64,000 nt of DNA from Manis javanica (taxonomy: Eukaryota > Chordata > Mammalia > Pholidota > Manidae): assembly GCF_040802235.1 (NCBI RefSeq), contig NC_133167.1, positions 13,446,501 through 13,510,500 of the forward strand, written 5' to 3'. The translations under genes were made by a program, and so were the position numbers. Position 1 is the stretch's first letter. Each line of letters begins with the position of its first letter. Positions 58,004 to 64,000 of this stretch are shown in pieces. The notes beneath the pieces were generated by a model. It had not been told where the DNA came from. It ran no database searches and worked only from the letters and a program-made list of their open reading frames with translations.

Positions 58004-59571
58004 AGGCATCATGCTCCAATTTCAAACTATACTACAAAAGCTATGGCAATCAAAACAGTATGGTACTGGCATGAAAACAGCCATGTAGATCAGTGGAATA
58101 GAATAGGAAGCCCAGAAATAAATTCATGCCAATATGGTCAATTAGTCTAAGACAAAGGAGGCAATAATATACAATGGGGAAAGACATTTTCTTCAATAAA
58201 TGGCATTGGAAAAACTGGACAGCTGTATGTAAAAAATGAAGTTAGACTACTATCTTATACCATACACAGAATTAAACTCAAATAGGTTAAAGATTTGAAG
58301 ACCTGAAACCATAAAACTCCTAGAAGAAAATATTGACAGTAAGATCATTAACATCATTCTTAGCAATATGTTTTTTTGGACCAGTCTCCTCAGGTAAGGA
58401 GAACAAATGCTAAAACAAATAAATAGGATTATAATATCAAACTGAAAAGCTTTTCCACAGTGATGAAACCACCAACAAAAAGAAAAGGCAACCTACTAAA
58501 TGGGAGAAGTTATTTGCAAAACATTCATCCAATAAGGAGTTAGTATCAAAAATTTATGATCAGCTTCATACCAAAAGGTAATCCACCCAATTAAAAATTG
58601 GGCAGAGGACGTGAATAGACATTTTTCCAAAGAAAACATAGATGGTCAATAGGCACATGAAAATATGCTGAACATCACTAAACATCAGGAAAATGCAAAT
58701 CAAAATCACAATGAGATACCACCTAACTTATCAGATTGACTAGTAGCAAAAAGAGAAAAATTAAAAAGTGTTGGAGAGGAGAGGATGTGGAGAAAAGGGA
58801 ATACTTGTATGATGTTGGTGGGTATATAAATTGGTACATCCCCTATGGAAAACAGTATAGAGGCTCCTCAAAAAAGTAAAAATGGCATTACTACATGATC
58901 CAGCAATTTCACTTCTGTATATTTACTTGAAGGAAACAAAACAGCAATTCAATATTCACCCTATGTCCATAGCAACATTATTTACAATAGTAAAGATACA
59001 GTGTCCATGGATAGATGAATGGATAAAGATGTGGTACATATATACAATGGAATATTGCTCAGCCCTTAAAAGAATGAAATCTTGCTATTTGCAACAACAT
59101 GGATGGATCTAGAGGGTATCATGCTAAGTGAAATAAATCAGACAGAGAAAGACAAATACATTATTTCACTTGTATGTGGAACCTAAAAAAACAAATGAAC
59201 AAAAAAACCAGAACAGAAACAGACTCATGGACACAAAGAACAAACTGTTGGTTACCAGTGTGGGGAAGAGACTGGGAACATGAAACAGGGGAATTAAGAG
59301 GTACCAACTTCCAGTTATAAAATAAAGTCAAAGGGATGAAAGTACAGCATAGGGAATATAGTCAAAAACATTGCAATAACTTTGTATGGTGACAGATGGG
59401 AACTAGACTGATTCTGGAGATTATTTCATAATGTATAAAGATATCAAATCATTATGAGGTATACCTGAAATCTCATAGATTATATGTCAATTATACTTCT
59501 ATTAAAGAAAAAAACAATAACTTCTAAGATAATGATTATAACACCTCACCACCACCAAAAAAAAAAAAAAA
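58004..59571 (+). mobile_element. LINE-1, 5'-truncated, with poly(A) and perfect TSD
   Basis: Begins in the middle of ORF2 ('gcatcatgctccaatttcaa', 'agctatggcaatcaaaacag') and runs through the ORF2 C-terminus and 3' UTR to about 19 A residues. A broken frame at 58882-59112 still shows FTIVKIQCPWIDEWIKMWYIYTMEYCSALKRMK. The internal sequence is diverged (L1MA/L1MB-like), yet the 16-bp TSD is exact. Confidence 0.94.
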
Positions 59572-59587
59572 AAAGCAAGCAGCTTGG
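59572..59587 (+). repeat. Target-site duplication, right copy (L1 58004-59571)
   Basis: Identical to 57988-58003, directly after the poly(A). Confidence 0.93.
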
Positions 59588-59589
59588 TA

Positions 59590-60045
59590 CTGTCATGGAG
59601 GGTAAACAAGAGAACTCATGGACTCTTCTGACCTTGGAAATTCTTTTGATCTGAATCTCAATTTCTCCTGTAGTGAATTCCAAATTGTGACATTTAATTC
59701 TTTTGAGTGAAATTGGCTTTGGATGCATCTCCAGGAAACATCCAGAGATGGTCTGTCTGTTTCTTTTGAGTGTATACTGTGCCTCTCTCTCAGCGCTCCC
59801 ACTAGGTCATGGGGCTGACCCCGGAAAAGGGGAGCAGGAAGTCAAAGCTGACCTGGGGACCCCAGGCGCTCTCTGTGCCTCATTGCTGATTTCCTTCTCC
59901 CCGACCCCGTCATCTGATGAAATTCAGCCCTTTTCCCACTTCCACCTCTTCTCTAAATATTTACCCATTTGATAAGGAGGGGCCAGGAGCTGCTCTCACA
60001 GCATCCACTGGAGTCTGGTCCTGGCGAGGCCCCTGGGCTCAGCTA
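59590..60045. other. Non-coding DNA, no gene recognised
   Basis: Mixed composition; the 60-89 codon frames here overlap on both strands and show no motif. Confidence 0.4.
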
Positions 60046-60049
60046 CTGG

Positions 60050-60260
60050 AAAAAGAACGGGGCCTTGGAGTGAGTCAGGCTTGTCTGGAATTCTAGTTTT
60101 ATTTCTTGGTGGCTGTGTAACTCAGGGTGAGTCCATTGACCTCTCTCTGAGACTCACTGTCCTTATTCATACAACATAGATATCAATGCCCATAGATAAC
60201 AAGACCCAATAACTGAATATGCACAAATAACCTATTACAGTGCTGAGCTCATATTAGATG
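60050..60260 (+). repeat. MIR element
   Basis: 'ccttggagtgagtcaggctt', 'ttatttcttggtggctgtgt', 'aactcagggtgagtccattg', 'acctctctctgagactcact' and 'ttacagtgctgagctcatat' follow MIR in sense. Confidence 0.8.
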
Positions 60261-60580
60261 CTCTGTTTCATCCCAGGTCCTTTTCCAAGGCAATAACCAA
60301 TCTACTTTCTGCCTCTATAGATTTACCTATTGGGGACATTTCACCTGAATGGAATTATACAATCTAGGGTCTTTTTGACTAGCTTCATTCATTTCACATG
60401 TTTCAAGGTTCATTCAAGTTTTAGTATGCATCAGAACTTCATTACTTTTTATTACTGAATAATATTCCAGTGTATGAATAAAATCACATTTTGTTTCTCC
60501 ATTCATCACTGATGGACATTTGGACTGTTTCCACTTTTTAGATATTATGAACAAGATTGCTAAGAACATTTGTCTATTTT

Positions 60581-60637
60581 TGACAATGTTCATTGTCAAA
60601 ATGAACATTTTCAAAATGAACATTGTCAAAATGAACA
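60581..60637. repeat. 15-bp tandem triplication with adjacent hairpin
   Basis: Units 60591-60605, 60606-60620 and 60621-60635 differ at one position. Bases 60581-60600 overlap the array and form an 8-bp perfect stem with a short centre. Confidence 0.85.
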
Positions 60638-61482
60638 GGGGTCATATGAGTTCATTTCTCTTGGTAAGTACTTAGGAGTGAAATTGCTGGATCATATGGA
60701 ATTCTATGCTTAACCTTTTGAACAACTGCCAAAATGTTTTCCAAAACAACTGGACTATTTTACACTCCTAACAAAGTATGAGTGTTTAAACTTCCCCACA
60801 ACCTTTCCAACAATTTCATACTTTTTTTTCATAGCCATCCTAGTGAGTGAAAAGTGGTATCCCGTGTGGTTTTGATTTGTACTTCCCTAATGAGTAATGA
60901 TCTTGAGGACCTCTTCATAGAGTTATGGCCATTTATATATCTCTTTTGGATAAACGTCTACTCAGATCCTTTACTCATTTTTTTAAATTGGGTTCCTTGT
61001 CTTTTTCTTACTGAATTGTAAGAGTTATTTAAATGTTCTAAGATGGTAGTCATTTATCAGACATATGGTTTTCTAATATTTTCTTCTATTTTATGGGTTG
61101 TCTTTTTGCTGTCTTGAAGGTATCTTTTGAAGCACCAGTTTTTAATTTTGATGAAATCCAATTTATCTACTTTCCTTTTGTCACTTGTACTTTCAGTGTT
61201 GCATTTAAGAAGGCTTTGCCTAGCCCAAGATCATGAAGATTTACTCATATGCTTTCTTGCAGTTTTATAGTTTAGCCCTTACATTTAGTCTATGATTCAT
61301 CTTGAGTTAATTTTGTGTATTGCATGAGGAAGTAGTCCAACTTCATTCTTTTGCATGTAGATATCCAGTCATTCCAGCATTTTATTGAAAGACTATTTTT
61401 TCTCCATTAAATTTTCTTGACACACTTGTCAAAAATCAATTGACCACAAATCTCAGGATGTATTTCTTTTACTCTCCATGTT

Positions 61483-62349
61483 TCATTGATCTATATGTCT
61501 AACCTTATGCCAGTACCACATGGTCCTGATTACTGCAGATTTGCAGTAAGTTTTGAAATCAGGAAGTATTAGGTCTCCAACTTTGTTCCTCATTTTCAAG
61601 ACTGTTTTTGCTTTTCTGGGTTCCTTGCATTTTGATGTGAATTTTAGGATTATCTCATCAATTTTTGTTTTTAAAACAGCAGGCTGGTGTTTTGATAAAA
61701 ATTGTGTTGATTCTATGATCAATTTGAAGAATATCAACACCTTAACAATAGTAAGTCTCCTGATCTATGAACATAGGACATCAATTTCCAGTTACTTAGG
61801 GTTCAGTAATTAATTTGTTGCATCAATGTTTTCTAGTGTACAGAGTGTGAATTTTGCACTTCTTTCATTAAATTTATTCCTAAATATCATATTCTTTTTA
61901 ATATCATTGTAAATGGATTTTTTTTCTTAATTTAATTTTTGGCCTGGTCATTGCTAAGATATGGAACTGGAATCGATTTTTATGTATTGATATTGTATTG
62001 TGCAATCTTTTAGGACCTGTTTAGTAGTTCTAATGGTTCTTTAGTGGTTTCCTTAAGATAGTCTATGCCTAAGATAATATCACCTGCAAATAGGAATAGT
62101 TTTACTTCTTCCTTTCCTCTATGGATGCTTTTATAACTTTTTATTGTCAATTGTCCTAACTAGAATCTCCAGTACAATGCTGAATAGAAGTGGCAAGAGT
62201 AGACATCCTTGTATTGTTGCTGATCCTGGGGAAAAAGCACTCAGTCCTTCACCATTAAGCACAACGCCGGTTCTGGGTTTTTCATCAATGTCCCTCATCA
62301 GGGTAAAGAAGTTCCCCTCTATTCCTAGTTTGTTCAGTGTTTTTATCAT
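61483..62349 (-). pseudogene. LINE-1 ORF2 relic (RT domain and downstream), ancient
   Basis: Two open stretches remain. The frame at 62349-62131 has TLNKLGIEG, a GV(V)LNGEGLSAF segment and QGCLLLPLLFSIVLEIL, from the RT palm. The frame at 61740-61483 has LILPDFKTYCKSAVIRTMWYWHK, from past the RT. Between them, near 62078-62100, the catalytic box reads FAGD instead of FADD, so one catalytic aspartate is lost. Non-functional. Confidence 0.85.
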
Positions 62350-62788
62350 GAAGGGTGTTGTACTTTTTCAAGTGCTTTTTCTGTGTCTTTTGAGATTATA
62401 GTTGTAGAGTCTGCCCTTTATTCTACTGATACAGTATATTACATTCATTGAACATAGTGTTATGCCAACCTGATTTCTGGAATAAATCCCACTTGATCAT
62501 AATAGATCCTTCCTTTTAGTTGCTTGATTCAGTGTTCTAGTATTTTATTGAGAACTTTCATGCCCGCAGTCATAAAAGATATTGGTCTGTAGATTTCTTG
62601 TGATGTTTTTTACTTGCCTCATAGAATGATGTTTCAAGTATTTTCTTCTGTTTTTTAGAGGAGTTTGGGAAGGACTGGTGTTAATTACTCTTTAAACATT
62701 TGGTAGATTTATACACCAGTGAAGGCACCTGGCCCTGGTCTTTTCTTTGTGGGAAGTGTTTTTTTATTACTGACTCACTCTTTTAACT

Positions 62789-63274
62789 TGTTTTATTTCC
62801 TAGAACTACTGTAACAGAGTACCACAAATTGGGTGGTTTAAGGCAACAAAAACTTATTATTTTACAGTTCTGGAGGCTGCAAGTCTGAAATCAAGGTGTC
62901 AACAAGGCCATGCTCCTCCTGAACCTGTGTGGGAGAATCCTTCTTTGTGTCTTCCAGCTTCTGGCGTTTGCCAGCAATCCTTGACTGTCTTTGCCATGTA
63001 TACCAATGCATGAAGCCAGTCTCTGCCCTCCTTGTCCCACGGCCATACTCCACTTGGGTTTCTTCACTCTGTCCTCCTTCTGTGGTGTCTCTCTTCCCCT
63101 CTTCTCATAAGGAACACCAGTCATTTTGGTTTAAGGACTCACCCTATTCCAGTGTGACCTCATCTTAATTAATTACATCTACAATGACCCTATTTCCAAA
63201 TAAAGTCACCTTCTGAGTTACTGTGAGTCAAGCCTTCACCATATATTTTGGGGGATATAATTCAAACCATAACA
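62789..63274 (-). repeat. MLT1-type LTR (ERVL-MaLR), inserted in the ancient L1
   Basis: Reverse MLT1: 'taacagagtaccacaaattg', 'ggtggtttaaggcaacaaaa', 'tacagttctggaggctgcaa', 'tcttctcataaggaacacca', 'cctatttccaaataaagtca' and 'ttcaaaccataaca'. L1 sequence lies on both sides. A candidate 5-bp repeat (acttg at 62786-62790 and 63274-63278) would shift the edges by one or two bases. Confidence 0.9.
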
Positions 63275-63278
63275 CTTG

Positions 63279-64000
63279 GTTAAAAATACAGATGGAATAT
63301 TCCATTTCATCTAAATTATCTACTTTGTTAACATACAGTTATTCATCATTTTCCCTTATAACTGTTTTTATTACTGTAAGGTTGGCAGGAATGCCCTCTC
63401 TTTCATTCCTGATTTTTGTAATCTGAGCTTTCTCTCTTTTTTTTTCATGGTCAGTCTGGCTGAAGGGTTGGCAATTGTGTTGATCTTTTCAAATAACTAA
63501 CTTCTGGTTTTGTTGATTTGCTCTATTGTTTTCCCATTCTCTATTTTATTAATTTTCACTCTAATCTTTGTTATTTCCTTCCTTTCTTCTTACCTCACGT
63601 TTAGCTTTCCCTTTTCTCTCCGGTGTTTTAAAGAAGAAAGTTAGGTTATTGATTAAGATATTTACAGCAATAAATTTCCCTGAAAACACTGGCACTGGTT
63701 TAGTGGCATCTTGTAAGTTTTGTTATGTTGTGTTTTTATTTTCACTCATCTCATAGTATTTTCTAATTTCTCTTGTAATTTCTTCTTTCACTCATTGGTT
63801 TTTAAGTATAGCTTGCTTAATTTCAACTTTTTGTGATGTGCCAAATTTCTGTTATTAATTTCTGCTCAAAAAACATATTTTGTATGATTTCAATCCTTTT
63901 ACATTTATCTATAATTATTTTATGATCTAGCATGTGGTCTGGGGAATGTTTAGTATCACTTGAGAAGAGCATGTATCGTGCAGTTATTGGGTGATGTGTT
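63279..64000 (-). mobile_element. Ancient LINE-1, continuation, runs off the window
   Basis: 'ccatttcatctaaattatct', 'actgtaaggttggcaggaat', 'tggtcagtctggctgaaggg', 'gatcttttcaaataactaac' and 'tttatgatctagcatgtggt' are reverse L1 ORF2 text (linker between endonuclease and RT). Some tens of bases of L1 seem missing at the MLT1 junction. Confidence 0.9.

Larger units (their letters stand above)
60270..62785 (-). mobile_element. Ancient LINE-1 (L1M type), 3' portion, reverse orientation
   Basis: Starts with the reverse of an L1M 3' end ('ggacatttcacctgaatgga', 'gttcattcaagttttag') and proceeds into ORF2 on the minus strand. It contains a local triplication of a 15-bp unit (60591-60635). It is interrupted by an MLT1 near 62786 and continues at 63279. 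Many stops. Confidence 0.9.

Overview
The window reads as an intergenic or intronic stretch of a placental-mammal chromosome. The evidence is the repeat content: ancient MIR, L2, MLT1/MST (MaLR) LTRs, MER20, MER2 and MER3 relics, several generations of LINE-1, and a few (CA)n/(GT)n microsatellites. I recognise no host protein-coding exon, no tRNA or rRNA gene, no CRISPR array and no operon-like structure. I also see no lineage-specific SINE (no Alu, B1/B2, Bov-tA, Can-SINE or ERE type), so the species cannot be fixed from the sequence. It looks like neither primate nor rodent. Repeat-family names come from recognising consensus features by eye, not from a search, and most repeat boundaries are approximate.

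Layout. From 1 to 9.9 kb the DNA is mostly unassigned, with a MIR, an inverted pair of MLT1 LTRs (3.7-4.7 kb), a (GT)n and several old fragments. From 9961 to 14184 lies a minus-strand L1 with a complete 5' end, an open ORF1 (286 aa) and an open endonuclease domain. It stops inside the reverse-transcriptase domain and is flanked by a 17-bp imperfect target-site duplication (TSD). From 14.2 to 24.3 kb there is a probable HAL1/old L1 (15.8-17.4 kb), L2 remnants, and one long L2 (21.6-23.7 kb) split by a younger 5'-truncated L1 (22110-22808). From 24 to 33.5 kb come mixed old repeats: MIR, two MLT1, MER3, an L1M 3' end and an L2 3' end.

From 33502 to 36526 there are three solo LTRs of one endogenous-retrovirus family. 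Each has its own perfect 5-bp TSD. Two are minus-strand and one is plus-strand, judged from TATA and AATAAA positions. From 38.8 to 44 kb an old plus-strand L1 of about 5 kb, with a large internal ORF2 deletion, sits inside a MER20. From 44 to 57 kb are an MST LTR with perfect TSD, MIRs, an MLT1 end, a MER2, a (CA)n, and an ancient L1/HAL1-like element split by a young L1 3' end with a perfect 16-bp TSD. From 57.5 to 64 kb are an LTR fragment, a 1.6-kb L1 with perfect 16-bp TSD and long poly(A), and a minus-strand ancient L1 split by an MLT1 and running off the window.

No genes work together here. The biology is that of retrotransposon layers landing in one another, and the nesting gives their relative ages. 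The most unusual items are the 3'-truncated yet TSD-flanked L1 and the cluster of three solo LTRs. I found no convincing undescribed gene system.
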